Source of the DNA: a virus
Direction: 5' to 3' (one strand)
Virus record (IMG/VR): IMGVR_UViG_3300020179_000025
Span: 1 to 64,000 of that record
Length of the DNA: 64,000 bases
In this document: positions 43,786-53,104 of the stretch, one piece after another
Numbering within the stretch: the first letter of the stretch is position 1
Layout of the letters: every line of letters starts with the position of its first letter
The notes under the pieces: model-generated
The model's database searches: none
What the model was told of the DNA's origin: nothing
What the model saw: only the letters and a program-made list of their open reading frames with translations
Position numbers and translations under genes: made by a program

Positions 43786-46314
43786 ATGCCTTCACTTATT
43801 GATTTAACTCAATACAAAACAAAATCAGAGCTGCAGCTAGCAGATAACCATAATCGACTAGTAGATGCTTTGAATTATAATTTCGACTACACGATTAATC
43901 AAGTAACAAGCCCTATACCGGCCACCACATTAGGCAGCTCTCTTGATGTTCTTCACATTAAGCAAAATGGCAGTTTGGGCTATATCAATGTAAGTGATCT
44001 TATATCTGCTCAAAGAATACTGAATAATAATCAGAATTCTGTCTTAAAATTAAACCACTCCCTTGCTTTCAATCTGCAAGGAGAGGATGGAAGTCCTAAC
44101 GCCTACACTATTTTTGCATCCTTTCCAGGCGGGCTTAAAGGCAATAGCGTTACGTTTAAGCAAATTAACCCGTCTGGACACATCCTGGAGATGCATTCAG
44201 TTCACCAGTTCCAGGTATTAACTAATGGCGGATACATAAATGTAAATGATGGCTATTTTTCTATAAATTCTCTGAAGGTAGCTGGATATCAGCTACCAAC
44301 AGAAACTCCTACACTTGGAAAAATCCTTAGGGCAAATTCTCAAGGAAACTTAGAGTTTCAAAATCTTCCGCAGCCCCTCTACTTTGACAGCATAGGTATG
44401 AAATACAAGTTAGAGGAGGAGGGACCGATAGCTCTAAAGTCTGTTAACTCCTGGGATACCAGTGCAAACATAGAGCTTCAGCATTTTAAATTTGGATATG
44501 CAAATTTACTTCCGTCGAAATCCTCGGGCGCCTTCTTAAAAATGAGGGAACATCTGATACTCACAGTAGAAGATCTTGAGGATAAATCCTATATTCAAAT
44601 GTATAGCCCATTTTGTTTGCCCCCAGTTAAATCCATGCTGCCGGGGGCTAATCCAGTTGGATCCTTGTGGTATGACAATGCCCAGGAAAACCTGGTCTTG
44701 GTCTCCTCTACTGGAATAAAATACATAAATCCTCAAGCTATAGCTCAAACAGTAAATACCGAGGAAGTAAAAGATTTTACTTTGCAGCCGGCCTCAACAT
44801 TGAGCGTAAGCTCTGGATCCGAAATAAAGCCTGCGCTAAATATTGGGGGCGTTGGGCTTGTATCAACATCCGAATCGCTAAAGTTTATTGTGGCAGGAGG
44901 TGCAGTGACCCAGATGTCCAAGGAGGGCATAGTGTCGGCCATAGCAGGATCGACAGGAACTGCAAAAATTCTTCTGAATGCTCAAGCAGCAATTAACAAT
45001 TCAGTAAACCCCACCTATACATTTAAAGAGGCGGAAGGACTGGGATTGTACAGATCGGACATCAATGGTATGGCCGTGGCTGTAAAGGGCAATCCTGTAA
45101 TTGAGTTTTCTGATAAGAAAATAAGTACGAAGGGTAATAAAATATCGAATGTCGGCGCTCCGTCAGAAGCCTCAGATGCAGCTAATAAGCAATACGTAGA
45201 TGCTAGGGTTCCCATTGGAATCACTCATGGCGCCATGCCCATAGTCGACAGCTCCACTGGAGTGTATATTGAAAGTAGTGCTAAGTACTTAGCAGGAAAG
45301 TTAGAAATAGGAACAATATCCGAACCAGCAACATTCAAGTTAAACTCTTCAAACGGCGGATCGGTGACCATAAAAGTTCCGACTATAGCTAATAACATAG
45401 TTTTTAATTTGCCTAACAACCAACTGGCAAATGGAGTTTTGCAGTACGTAGATGGAGAATCACGATGGGTCAGCGTTGACTCAATTACCCCTAACATGGT
45501 AAAGGCCGATGGATCTACAGCACTGAGTGGGGGCCTGAAGATAAATTCTAATACTTCTCCAAATGCTCCTATGATAAGTAGCAATGGAATTGGATTATAC
45601 GCCGAATCATATACTGAAAAGAAAATAGGATTTTCGGCGAATGGCATTAAACTACTTGAAGTAAATGCCACAAATAATACTCTTATCGGAAAGTCCACCA
45701 GCAACAATGCTCCCCTCATAAGATTAACTAATAGTATCAGTAGCTATTCGCCAGAACTTGGAGTCTCAGGTACTCCGACGTATTCGTTTGTTGGCGACAA
45801 TATGACAGGTATGGGGCAGAGCAAATTACAATCGGTTGCCATGATAGTAAATGGCAACAGTGTTATATCGGCTTCGTCCGACGGAATCAATGCGCACTTA
45901 AACAGGATTAAAGGCGTAGCGTATCCGTTGGAAATATCCGATGCGGCTACAAAACAATATGTCGATAGTGTCGTTAAACCTAGGATTGAAATAAGTTTTA
46001 GAGTAACAGCACTTCCTATAGGGTGGACAAGTGGCAGCAGTTTAATGCTGTCAATATATGACAGCGCTTTAATATATCAAAGTGCATCAGCTAGTTTGAC
46101 TTACGAATCGGCAAGTGATAAAACAAGGATAATAATTCCCGCAAATTTCGCACTAAATCCAGATTGTCAAGTATATTTAGAAAACCTCAGATTGATAAAG
46201 ATGGCCAGCGCTTCAGGCGTAAGGCAAGTTGCCTACGCTACAAACAGAAGCATCCTGATCAACTACGACTTGAACATTGGGAATATAGTTACTATACACT
46301 TGCCTTACCAGTAA
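43786..46314 (+). CDS. Tail fibre protein
   Basis: This is an 842-aa, beta-rich, Ser/Asn/Gly-rich protein. Two copies of the tail-fibre signature occur: NVGAPSEASDAANKQYVDA near residue 455 and KGVAYPLEISDAATKQYVD near 707. The second is followed by a compact C-terminal domain of about 110 residues, probably receptor-binding. GLKINSNTSPNAPMI and similar short repeats fit a trimeric shaft. It is encoded within the metabolic region, far from the main tail module. No chaperone gene is recognised next to it. Confidence 0.82.
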   Translation: MPSLIDLTQYKTKSELQLADNHNRLVDALNYNFDYTINQVTSPIPATTLGSSLDVLHIKQNGSLGYINVSDLISAQRILNNNQNSVLKLNHSLAFNLQGEDGSPNAYTIFASFPGGLKGNSVTFKQINPSGHILEMHSVHQFQVLTNGGYINVNDGYFSINSLKVAGYQLPTETPTLGKILRANSQGNLEFQNLPQPLYFDSIGMKYKLEEEGPIALKSVNSWDTSANIELQHFKFGYANLLPSKSSGAFLKMREHLILTVEDLEDKSYIQMYSPFCLPPVKSMLPGANPVGSLWYDNAQENLVLVSSTGIKYINPQAIAQTVNTEEVKDFTLQPASTLSVSSGSEIKPALNIGGVGLVSTSESLKFIVAGGAVTQMSKEGIVSAIAGSTGTAKILLNAQAAINNSVNPTYTFKEAEGLGLYRSDINGMAVAVKGNPVIEFSDKKISTKGNKISNVGAPSEASDAANKQYVDARVPIGITHGAMPIVDSSTGVYIESSAKYLAGKLEIGTISEPATFKLNSSNGGSVTIKVPTIANNIVFNLPNNQLANGVLQYVDGESRWVSVDSITPNMVKADGSTALSGGLKINSNTSPNAPMISSNGIGLYAESYTEKKIGFSANGIKLLEVNATNNTLIGKSTSNNAPLIRLTNSISSYSPELGVSGTPTYSFVGDNMTGMGQSKLQSVAMIVNGNSVISASSDGINAHLNRIKGVAYPLEISDAATKQYVDSVVKPRIEISFRVTALPIGWTSGSSLMLSIYDSALIYQSASASLTYESASDKTRIIIPANFALNPDCQVYLENLRLIKMASASGVRQVAYATNRSILINYDLNIGNIVTIHLPYQ

Positions 46315-46326
46315 AGGTAAAAAAAA

Positions 46327-47298
46327 ATGTCACAATCGATGCAAAAGATGGACTTTAAAGTTCATCTAAGGGCTACACCATTCAAACTTACTCCCCTTTT
46401 ATGGAAGGTAATGGATAATCAGATATCTCTGTTAATAAATAATCCCAACATGGATATAGGCATAAGTTTGGTAAATAATCTAAGAACCAGTGGAAGAGAA
46501 AATCCATCAGAGTTCATATTTAATTATGGATGTTATTCAACAGGATTAACTAAGTCTCATGCAGCCTCCGTTATTCGCAGAGGGGCCCTAGGTTCATTCA
46601 ACTTAAGATTCAATCAGCTGTGCCTTTCTACACTTGCTAGTGCGTCTAATAAAGAAGTAATCAGGCAGAACGCATGTCCTCCAATAGGTTTTGGATATGG
46701 CGTAGGATCTGCGGCGTACGTATACCCATGTAAGGGAATCTTCTGCACTAATTGCTATATGCGAAAAGCAAATCAAATCAGAAAGGAATTAGCCAGTAGG
46801 CTGGAGCTAAAAGGTACTCCGCCAGAGTCAGCCAAGGCTTTGATTGTAAGATCCTGCAATGTAGGTCAAATTAATTCTTATGGATACGATTTTAATTTAG
46901 ACGACGATCTATCTGAAAGAATAACTTATAGATTAAAAAAAATAAACTTTATTGCCATAAGAACTATTGGAGCTACAATGGGCCAGGGTAGAGTACCGAT
47001 AGCGTGTACTACTACTGCAATAATACTGGATGCAGAAAATATAGAGACAGCCACTAAATCCTTAACAAAATTAAAGGCATCAGTGTTTAAGAAAAATCCA
47101 AATAGAACAATCGAAGTTACTTCTGAGCAAGGCCTAGACAATATATGCCTACGGCTGTATGATTCCCCACCCGTATGTTTGGCGGGTATATCTTCAGATG
47201 GAATACATAACTCGATGCTTCAACACAGTCTAGAAAGTTATAAGTCTATTGTAAAAGGAAAGAAAAAAGCAATTATATTTGGAACAGGAGTTATTTAA
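46327..47298 (+). CDS. Unknown protein with cysteine motif
   Basis: This 323-aa protein follows the fibre after 12 bases. It contains CKGIFCTNCYMRKANQIRKEL near residue 138, a possible zinc site, and Thr/Ile-rich beta strands later. It may be linked with the fibre (assembly or receptor function) or with the RNR downstream; no family recognised. Confidence 0.5.
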   Translation: MSQSMQKMDFKVHLRATPFKLTPLLWKVMDNQISLLINNPNMDIGISLVNNLRTSGRENPSEFIFNYGCYSTGLTKSHAASVIRRGALGSFNLRFNQLCLSTLASASNKEVIRQNACPPIGFGYGVGSAAYVYPCKGIFCTNCYMRKANQIRKELASRLELKGTPPESAKALIVRSCNVGQINSYGYDFNLDDDLSERITYRLKKINFIAIRTIGATMGQGRVPIACTTTAIILDAENIETATKSLTKLKASVFKKNPNRTIEVTSEQGLDNICLRLYDSPPVCLAGISSDGIHNSMLQHSLESYKSIVKGKKKAIIFGTGVI

Positions 47299-47299
47299 A

Positions 47300-49807
47300 T
47301 TGAGTAATAAAACAATGAATACGCCGGCAGCAGCAACAGCAGTAGTTGGATATTCGTACGAAGAGGCCGTAGCGGCATCTGCCGAGTATTTCAATGGCGA
47401 CGATCTTGCCGCAAGAGTATTTGTGGATAAATACGCATTGAGAGATACCGAGCAAAACTTGTTAGAGAAAACCCCAGAGGATATGCATAGGCGAATTTCC
47501 AAAGAGTTTGCCAGAATAGAGGCTGCCAAGTTTAAAGATCCATATACGGAAGAGGAGATCTTTCAAGCTTTGCACAAGTTTAATAGAATTGTGCCACAAG
47601 GCAGTCCGATGTACGGAATAGGCAATCCTTATCAGATCATTAGCCTAAGTAATTGCTATGTAATTCAAAGTCCACAAGATTGCTATGCAGGAATATGCAG
47701 AGCGGACGAGGAGCTGGTTCAGATCAGTAAGAGACGGGGCGGATGCGGCATAGACATATCCACCCTTAGACCTGAAGGCACTTTGACCAAAAATGCTGCC
47801 AGAACCAGTACTGGTAGCCTCACATTTGCTGAAAGATTCTCAAACTCCATACGAGAGGTTGGGCAGAATGGAAGACGTGGAGCCCTGATGCTCACCCAGT
47901 CGATCCACCACCCCGATGTGGAAAAATTTATTTCCTGCAAGAAAGATCTTACTAAAATTACAGGAGCTAATATTTCTGTCAGACTGAGCGATGAGTTTAT
48001 GTTTGCCGTAGAAAGTGAAAAGCAATATGAGCAAAGATGGCCTGAAGAGAATGCCAAACAGTCAAAGATGGTTGATGCTAAAAAGATATGGAATGCGCTG
48101 ATTGAAGCCGCCCATGCAACTGCCGAACCAGGCATGTTGATATGGGATAACATCCTCAAAGAGTCTATTCCTGACTGCTATGCCAACGAGGGGTTTAAGA
48201 CCGTATGCACTAATCCGTGCTCTGAAATACCTTTATCCGCATACGATTCCTGTCGGTTAATGCTGCTGAATGCATACTCATATGTATCTGAACCTTTTAC
48301 AAAGAAGGCCAAATTCGATTTCGACAGATTCCGCAAAGATGCTTATATGCTTCAAAGACTTATGGACGATATGGTCGATTTGGAACTAGAGTGCATAGAC
48401 CGCATTCAAGCCAAGATTGCTGCAGATCCGGAGGATGCTGCATTAAAGTCGCACGAAGCACAGCTATGGGAAAAGATTCGCACAGCGGCAGTTAATGGCC
48501 GTCGTACTGGATCAGGCATGACCGCAATTGGAGATACGCTTGCAGCACTTGGAATTTCCTACGGTTCGAAGAGGGGAATCTCCATGATTAACTTCATATA
48601 CAAGGAGTTCAAGCTGGCCTGCTATTCCTCATCAGTAGACATGGCCAAAGAAATAGGAGCTTTTCCGATATTTAATGCGGAACAAGAGGCCAACAATCCA
48701 TTCCTTATTAGAATAAAGGATGAGGATTCTGCGCTATATGAAAATATGCAAAAGTATGGCAGACGCAACATAGCCCTGCTTACGACTGCACCCTGTGGCT
48801 CAGTGTCTATTCTCACGCAAACTAGCTCCGGCATTGAACCCCAGTTCATGATCCAACCTTACACCCGACGCAAGAAGGGAAATCCTGGAGACAAGAACTT
48901 CCGATCTGACTTCGTAGATCAAAGCGGCGATCACTGGATGGAATTTACTGTGTATCCGCCTAAGGTGTCAGAATGGATGAGGGTTACCGGAGAAACTGAT
49001 CTTTCAAAGAGCCCATGGGCTGGAGCTACAGCTCAAGAAATTGATTGGGAAAGTAGAGTAAGCATTCAAGCAGCAGCACAAAAGCACATAGATCATGCTA
49101 TTAGTAGCACTATTAATCTACCTTCAGATACATCTGTCGAAACGGTCAATAAAATATACTTAAAAGCCTGGAAATCAGGCTGCAAGGGTATGACGATCTA
49201 TCGAGATAAATGTCGAACGGGAGTCTTGGTGTCCAAGGAAGATCCTAAGCCAAAAAAGAAAGATGATTACAAGCGGCCAAACATGCTGCCTTGTGAAATC
49301 TATCACTATACAGTAGGCTCTGTTCCTTATTTTGTACTAATCAGCCTTAATGATGCCAAGCCTTATGAGGTATTTGCTGGAATCAATAAGAACGACGATG
49401 CAGAGCCCATCATTCCAAAAAGATTCAAAGCCGGCACATTGACTAAGATGGGCCGAGGTCATTACAAAGGTCAGTTTGTAGACGACCAAAACGAGGGCGA
49501 GTTACTTCAAATCAATAAGCTCGGTAATCTGGTGTCTAGCGAAGAGGGGGCGATTACCCGCCTTTTATCTACGCTACTGAGGCACGGCGTCGAAGTTCAC
49601 CACCTAGTGCATCAGCTTGAAAAAGTGAAAGGCGACATGTTCTCTTTTTCTAAAATTGTTGCTCGTGCGCTAAAGAAGTACATTCCAGATGGCACAGAAG
49701 TTACTGGAGAGGTTTGTGAAAGTTGTAGCACTAAAGATAAGTGTATTTTAGTTAGGCAGGAAGGGTGCGTTACCTGTAAGTCCTGCGGTTATAGCAAATG
49801 TGGATAA
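47300..49807 (+). CDS. nrdJ: Class II (adenosylcobalamin-dependent) ribonucleotide reductase
   Basis: This 835-aa enzyme reduces ribonucleotides to deoxyribonucleotides using a B12 radical. Motifs in order: SLSNCYVIQSP (N-terminal Cys), KRRGGCGIDISTLRP, TNPCSEIPL (the N-x-C-x-E catalytic loop), APCGSVSILTQTSSGIEP near residue 505, and a C-terminal cysteine set (CESCSTKDKC...CVTCKSCGYSKCG). No NrdB partner is seen, as expected for class II. TTG 47300 with AGGAG nine bases upstream is preferred; ATG 47315 is also in frame. It would supply dNTPs for the phage replisome. Confidence 0.88.
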   Translation: MSNKTMNTPAAATAVVGYSYEEAVAASAEYFNGDDLAARVFVDKYALRDTEQNLLEKTPEDMHRRISKEFARIEAAKFKDPYTEEEIFQALHKFNRIVPQGSPMYGIGNPYQIISLSNCYVIQSPQDCYAGICRADEELVQISKRRGGCGIDISTLRPEGTLTKNAARTSTGSLTFAERFSNSIREVGQNGRRGALMLTQSIHHPDVEKFISCKKDLTKITGANISVRLSDEFMFAVESEKQYEQRWPEENAKQSKMVDAKKIWNALIEAAHATAEPGMLIWDNILKESIPDCYANEGFKTVCTNPCSEIPLSAYDSCRLMLLNAYSYVSEPFTKKAKFDFDRFRKDAYMLQRLMDDMVDLELECIDRIQAKIAADPEDAALKSHEAQLWEKIRTAAVNGRRTGSGMTAIGDTLAALGISYGSKRGISMINFIYKEFKLACYSSSVDMAKEIGAFPIFNAEQEANNPFLIRIKDEDSALYENMQKYGRRNIALLTTAPCGSVSILTQTSSGIEPQFMIQPYTRRKKGNPGDKNFRSDFVDQSGDHWMEFTVYPPKVSEWMRVTGETDLSKSPWAGATAQEIDWESRVSIQAAAQKHIDHAISSTINLPSDTSVETVNKIYLKAWKSGCKGMTIYRDKCRTGVLVSKEDPKPKKKDDYKRPNMLPCEIYHYTVGSVPYFVLISLNDAKPYEVFAGINKNDDAEPIIPKRFKAGTLTKMGRGHYKGQFVDDQNEGELLQINKLGNLVSSEEGAITRLLSTLLRHGVEVHHLVHQLEKVKGDMFSFSKIVARALKKYIPDGTEVTGEVCESCSTKDKCILVRQEGCVTCKSCGYSKCG

Positions 49808-49816
49808 GGAGTAAAA

Positions 49817-50218
49817 ATGAATAATAATAATTTTGAAGCGGTTGTAACTGGAAACCTGGCCGAAACCCCCATTAATCCGAAAAGGGGTCTAATGAGTCCT
49901 ACTGAAGTTATGGCGTTTGAAAAGCCTGAAACTTTAGAGGAAGCGGAGAAAATATTAAAATTAGATAACCTGTGGGAAACAATATCGGATGAACATTGGA
50001 CTGAGCCAAAATTAGGAGAAAGTATTTCAAATACTTTTAGACGAACTACTAAAAAGCTGCCTGTTGAAGGCGGATACTTGTACTCAGTGGCAACGTATGT
50101 AATGACCTACATTCGTGGAGTTGCAGATAATAGCGTATCTGAATCCATAACGTTTGTCCCATTTAGCGACATTAAACTGACTAATTTTACCCCAAAAACT
50201 AAAACTACCAAGAAGTAA
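49817..50218 (+). CDS. Small protein, unknown
   Basis: This 133-aa protein follows an AAGGAG site with good spacing. It has Pro/Glu-rich N-terminal parts and a Thr/Lys-rich end. No family recognised. It directly follows the RNR and may be translated with it. Confidence 0.55.
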   Translation: MNNNNFEAVVTGNLAETPINPKRGLMSPTEVMAFEKPETLEEAEKILKLDNLWETISDEHWTEPKLGESISNTFRRTTKKLPVEGGYLYSVATYVMTYIRGVADNSVSESITFVPFSDIKLTNFTPKTKTTKK

Positions 50219-50241
50219 TTTGCATAAAATCTTGCAATAAG

Positions 50242-50288
50242 ATAAATAGTGGTGTAAGGAGCCAAATATGCCTTACACCACTATTTAT
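50242..50288 (+). promoter_or_regulatory. 18-bp RNA hairpin enclosing a start codon
   Basis: A perfect inverted repeat pairs 50242-50259 with 50271-50288; the 11-base loop (50260-50270) ends with ATG 50268. The AAGGAG ribosome site straddles the stem and loop (50256-50261). The folded mRNA would hide the ribosome site of the gene at 50268, so this is a likely translational control element. No T-run follows, so it is not a standard terminator. Confidence 0.7.
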
Positions 50289-50693
50289 TTGCAGTATGCT
50301 GAAAGTAGAAATGAAGAATCCGATCTTTCTGAGATAGACGAACCAGAATCCGAAGACGAAGATTATGAAAATTTAGACGACAGAGTGTTTGTAGAATTTA
50401 CTCCTTTAAAAATATGCGCAAAAGAACCAAAAGAAGATTTCATAGAATTAGAGTTGGATTTTGATGCAAAAATAGGGGATATACTACATTTAGTCATTGT
50501 TAGATATAACAACTACAGGGCAGGACTGTTGGAAGAATGGTGCTTAGAAAAGGTTCTGGAGAGTGGTGACGAGGCGGAAGAATTCGTAGAAGCCTTGGAA
50601 GATGGATTTAGCATCTCTGAGTGCGCAGAAGGCAGAGGACATGAATCTCTAATAGTCAAAGCTGAAGTATTCAGTATGCAGTTGCATAAATAG
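50268..50693 (+). CDS. Acidic small protein under hairpin control
   Basis: This is a 141-aa, strongly acidic protein (many Glu/Asp in residues 15-40 and 100-130). No family recognised. The first codons (MPYTTIYL) form the right arm of the 18-bp hairpin, so the N-terminal amino acids are tied to RNA structure. A high-acidic protein could be a DNA mimic or inhibitor; inference only. Confidence 0.6.
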   Translation: MPYTTIYLQYAESRNEESDLSEIDEPESEDEDYENLDDRVFVEFTPLKICAKEPKEDFIELELDFDAKIGDILHLVIVRYNNYRAGLLEEWCLEKVLESGDEAEEFVEALEDGFSISECAEGRGHESLIVKAEVFSMQLHK

Positions 50694-50698
50694 AAACA

Positions 50699-50788
50699 AT
50701 GCACAACCCTAAACTACAACTACTAAAAGCCATAGGTATCGTATTGTTTTGGGCAGCACTAGTGCTGTCTTTTAATGGTTGGATTTAA
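50699..50788 (+). CDS. 29-aa single-span membrane peptide
   Basis: ATG 50699 to TAA 50788. A short basic and polar start (HNPKLQLLK) is followed by one hydrophobic helix (AIGIVLFWAALVLSF) and NGWI. It starts 5 bases after the previous stop but has no clear ribosome site. Small membrane peptides like this occur in phages; moderate support only. Confidence 0.4.
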   Translation: MHNPKLQLLKAIGIVLFWAALVLSFNGWI

Positions 50789-50803
50789 TTAAAACTTATT
50801 CTA

Positions 50804-51877
50804 ATGGCAATTATCTATAAAATTACCAATACAGTCAACGGCAAAATCTACATTGGCTACACCAACCAAACGCTTAAAAGTAGATGGGCAGAACATTGCG
50901 AAGCCAGTAGAAACTTAGCTAACAGAAGAGGCAACTCAAGATTTATGCGCGCTATTAGAAAATATGGCGTCGCCGCTTTTGTCAGAGAAATTCTTATTGA
51001 AGACGAAGACGCAGAAAAATGTTTAAATTACTGGGAACCTTTTTTTATTGCTAAATTCAACTCAACAGATCGAGCCATAGGCTACAATAGCACTAGTGGG
51101 GGCGGGGTAATGTTCACTTATACCCCTGAAGTCCTAGCTAAAATAAGTGCTGCAGCAAAAGCTAGATGGGCAGATCCTGAATACGCAGCTAAAACGAGTG
51201 CTGCAGTAAAAGCTAGATGTGCAGATCCTGAGGTTAAAGCTAGACGGAGTGCTGCAGCAAAAGCTAGATGGGCAGATCCTGAGGTCAAAGCTAAAATGGG
51301 TGCTGCAGTAAAAGCTAGATGGGCAGATCCTGAATACGTAGCTAGACAAAGTGCTGTATCAAAAGCTAACTGGGCAGATCCTGAATACGTAGCTAAAATG
51401 AGTGCTGTATCAAAAGCTAACTGGGCAGATCCTGAGGTCAAAGCTAAAATGAGTGCTGCAATAAAAGCTAAATGGGCAGATCCTGAATACGCAGCTAAAA
51501 TAAGTGCTGCAGTAAAAGCTAACTGGGCAGATCCTGAGGTCAAAGCTAAAAAAAGTGCTGCATCAAAAGCTAACTGGGCAGATCCTGAGGTCAAAGCTAA
51601 AATGAGTGCTGCAGTAAAAGCTAGATGGGCAGATCCTGAATACGTAGCTAAAATGAGTGCTGTATCAAAAGCTAACTGGGCAGATCCTGAGGTCAAAGCT
51701 AAAATGAGTGCTGGAATAAAAGCTAAATGGGCAGATCCTGAGGTTAAAGCTAGACGGAGTGCTGCATCAAAAGCTAACTGGGCAGATCCTGAGGTCAAAG
51801 CTAAAATGAGTGCTGGAATAAAAGAAGCATGGCGTAAACGAAAGGAACAAAACAATGTCAATAGTGCCACGACTTGA
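50804..51877 (+). CDS. GIY-YIG homing endonuclease with NUMOD3-like repeat array
   Basis: This is a 357-aa protein. The GIY-YIG nuclease domain (about 1-95) has IYKITNTVNGKIYIGYTNQT and SRWAEH, then RAIRKYG. From residue 108, about 14 repeats of 17 residues, pattern W-A-D-P-E-x-x-A-K-x-S-A-x-x-K-A-x, follow; they resemble the NUMOD3 DNA-binding helices usually present once to a few times in homing endonucleases. It overlaps the start of groES by 23 bases. It is likely a free-standing mobile gene. The array is unusually long and nearly identical at DNA level. Confidence 0.85.
   Translation: MAIIYKITNTVNGKIYIGYTNQTLKSRWAEHCEASRNLANRRGNSRFMRAIRKYGVAAFVREILIEDEDAEKCLNYWEPFFIAKFNSTDRAIGYNSTSGGGVMFTYTPEVLAKISAAAKARWADPEYAAKTSAAVKARCADPEVKARRSAAAKARWADPEVKAKMGAAVKARWADPEYVARQSAVSKANWADPEYVAKMSAVSKANWADPEVKAKMSAAIKAKWADPEYAAKISAAVKANWADPEVKAKKSAASKANWADPEVKAKMSAAVKARWADPEYVAKMSAVSKANWADPEVKAKMSAGIKAKWADPEVKARRSAASKANWADPEVKAKMSAGIKEAWRKRKEQNNVNSATT
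51125..51826 (+). repeat. 51-bp direct repeat array inside the endonuclease
   Basis: About 14 head-to-tail units; CAGATCCTGA recurs every 51 bases (for example 51171, 51222). Each unit encodes one 17-residue DNA-binding-like motif. Two unit types (ADPEVKA and ADPEYVA/YAA) alternate, suggesting recent expansion and conversion. Confidence 0.85.
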
Positions 51878-52181
51878 AGAAAAGGAAATGCTCGATACGT
51901 TTCAACCGCTCCACGATTTTGTCGTGATTCGCAAGTGGAAGGCCCCCGAGACAACAGCGGCAGGAATCATCGTGCCAGACGACCGCAAGGACTATCAGTC
52001 TAAGCGAGGCACCGTGATCAAGATAGGCAGTTGTGAGAATTTAAAGGTTCGTAAGCTGCCAGTACCCAACGTCAAGGTAGGAGACGAAGTTCTATTTACA
52101 GCATTCTCAGGTTCTGAAGTTCCTATGCCTGATGGGTATCTGATCATGAGGGTTACAGAGTTGTTAGGAGTGCTAGAATAA
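51855..52181 (+). CDS. groES: GroES-like co-chaperonin
   Basis: This 108-aa protein matches the 10-kDa co-chaperonin fold: FQPLHDFVVIRKWKAPE at the N-terminus, AAGIIVPDDRKDYQSK in the mobile-loop region, RGTVIKIG, VGDEVLFTAF and a C-terminal DGYLIMRVTELLGVLE. Phages such as T4 (gp31) use such a lid with host GroEL to fold the capsid protein. A GGA site sits seven to nine bases before ATG 51855, inside the endonuclease end. No groEL gene is seen in the window. Confidence 0.87.
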   Translation: MSIVPRLEEKEMLDTFQPLHDFVVIRKWKAPETTAAGIIVPDDRKDYQSKRGTVIKIGSCENLKVRKLPVPNVKVGDEVLFTAFSGSEVPMPDGYLIMRVTELLGVLE

Positions 52182-52183
52182 TA

Positions 52184-53104
52184 ATGCTGTATGATAAATT
52201 TTTGCTGCCTGTAAGCCCCTCTTGCAAATTACAGTCGGCACAACGTACGCTCAAACTGCCTAAAAAGCCCCTGTACAATCAACCCGAAAAAGCCATGGAA
52301 GTCTTTAAGCTAATGAGACTAAAGTTTGACAGACTTAATTTAGTGGGCCGCCCGCTATCAACCAAAAATCTTCTTGAGATAGCCAGAGCGGCAGCCAAAG
52401 TAACAGGCTGTGAAACAGAAATAGCTAGAAATCTCTTACAGCCATTTAACTCTTGCTATATAAACAAAAGAACGCAAGATATTATATGCTGGCAGGTGGC
52501 CGGAAACAGAAAAAGAATGAATAACCTACAGCCTCACGTCTACAATTCTGCTACATTTAATTTAGGCTGGATGTCTGGGGTTATAGCGGAATATGTAAGC
52601 GAAGACGCTTCTAAGATCGGGGCATACAGAGTAAGGATAATGGACGGTCCTGCTGCAGGATTAGATATGTTCATGTCTGTCCCGAAGAGAATAAAACTTA
52701 TGTCTGATGTGCTGGGGGCTACCTATAAAATAGACAAAGACAAAATGCAATTGTCAGATTACAGACAGGCAGTTCAGATGCAGGTTGCAGTCTATCCGGA
52801 ACAGTTGGACATCGTGCAGTTTACGTCAGGAGCCGGACATATAAACCTTAAGCATCTTACAAAGGTAAATTCGATTGCAGCTTTAAAGACAACTGCAAAA
52901 CAAAGAAAAAATAATCTAGAACTTGTAAAAACAAGAAATAAATTATGTCAATATGGCTTTAGACATCCTTGCCATATTTGTAAAATAGGCTATGATGAGT
53001 GTTCAAGAGGATGTTTGCCTCGATCCATAAAAGATGTTAAGGAAAATATAATCCTATTAATCAAAGGAAAAAACATATGTCAGAAAACTTTAGAAGAGGC
53101 TTAG
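52184..53104 (+). CDS. Unknown protein with C-terminal zinc-like cluster
   Basis: This 306-aa protein starts 2 bases after groES. The body is helical with no known motif; near the C-terminus HPCHICKIGYDECSRGCLP has four cysteines spaced as in a zinc finger. The basic region before it (TTAKQRKNNLELVKTRNK) could bind nucleic acid. No family recognised. It overlaps the next gene by 28 bases. Confidence 0.5.
   Translation: MLYDKFLLPVSPSCKLQSAQRTLKLPKKPLYNQPEKAMEVFKLMRLKFDRLNLVGRPLSTKNLLEIARAAAKVTGCETEIARNLLQPFNSCYINKRTQDIICWQVAGNRKRMNNLQPHVYNSATFNLGWMSGVIAEYVSEDASKIGAYRVRIMDGPAAGLDMFMSVPKRIKLMSDVLGATYKIDKDKMQLSDYRQAVQMQVAVYPEQLDIVQFTSGAGHINLKHLTKVNSIAALKTTAKQRKNNLELVKTRNKLCQYGFRHPCHICKIGYDECSRGCLPRSIKDVKENIILLIKGKNICQKTLEEA

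Noticed and set aside
51125-51826. CRISPR-like periodic repeats
   Set aside because: Units are contiguous, with no unique spacers, keep codon frame and encode a protein motif.
51118-51954. Long 278-aa minus-strand ORF
   Set aside because: Antisense of the 51-bp repeat array in the endonuclease gene; its openness comes from the repeated sequence.
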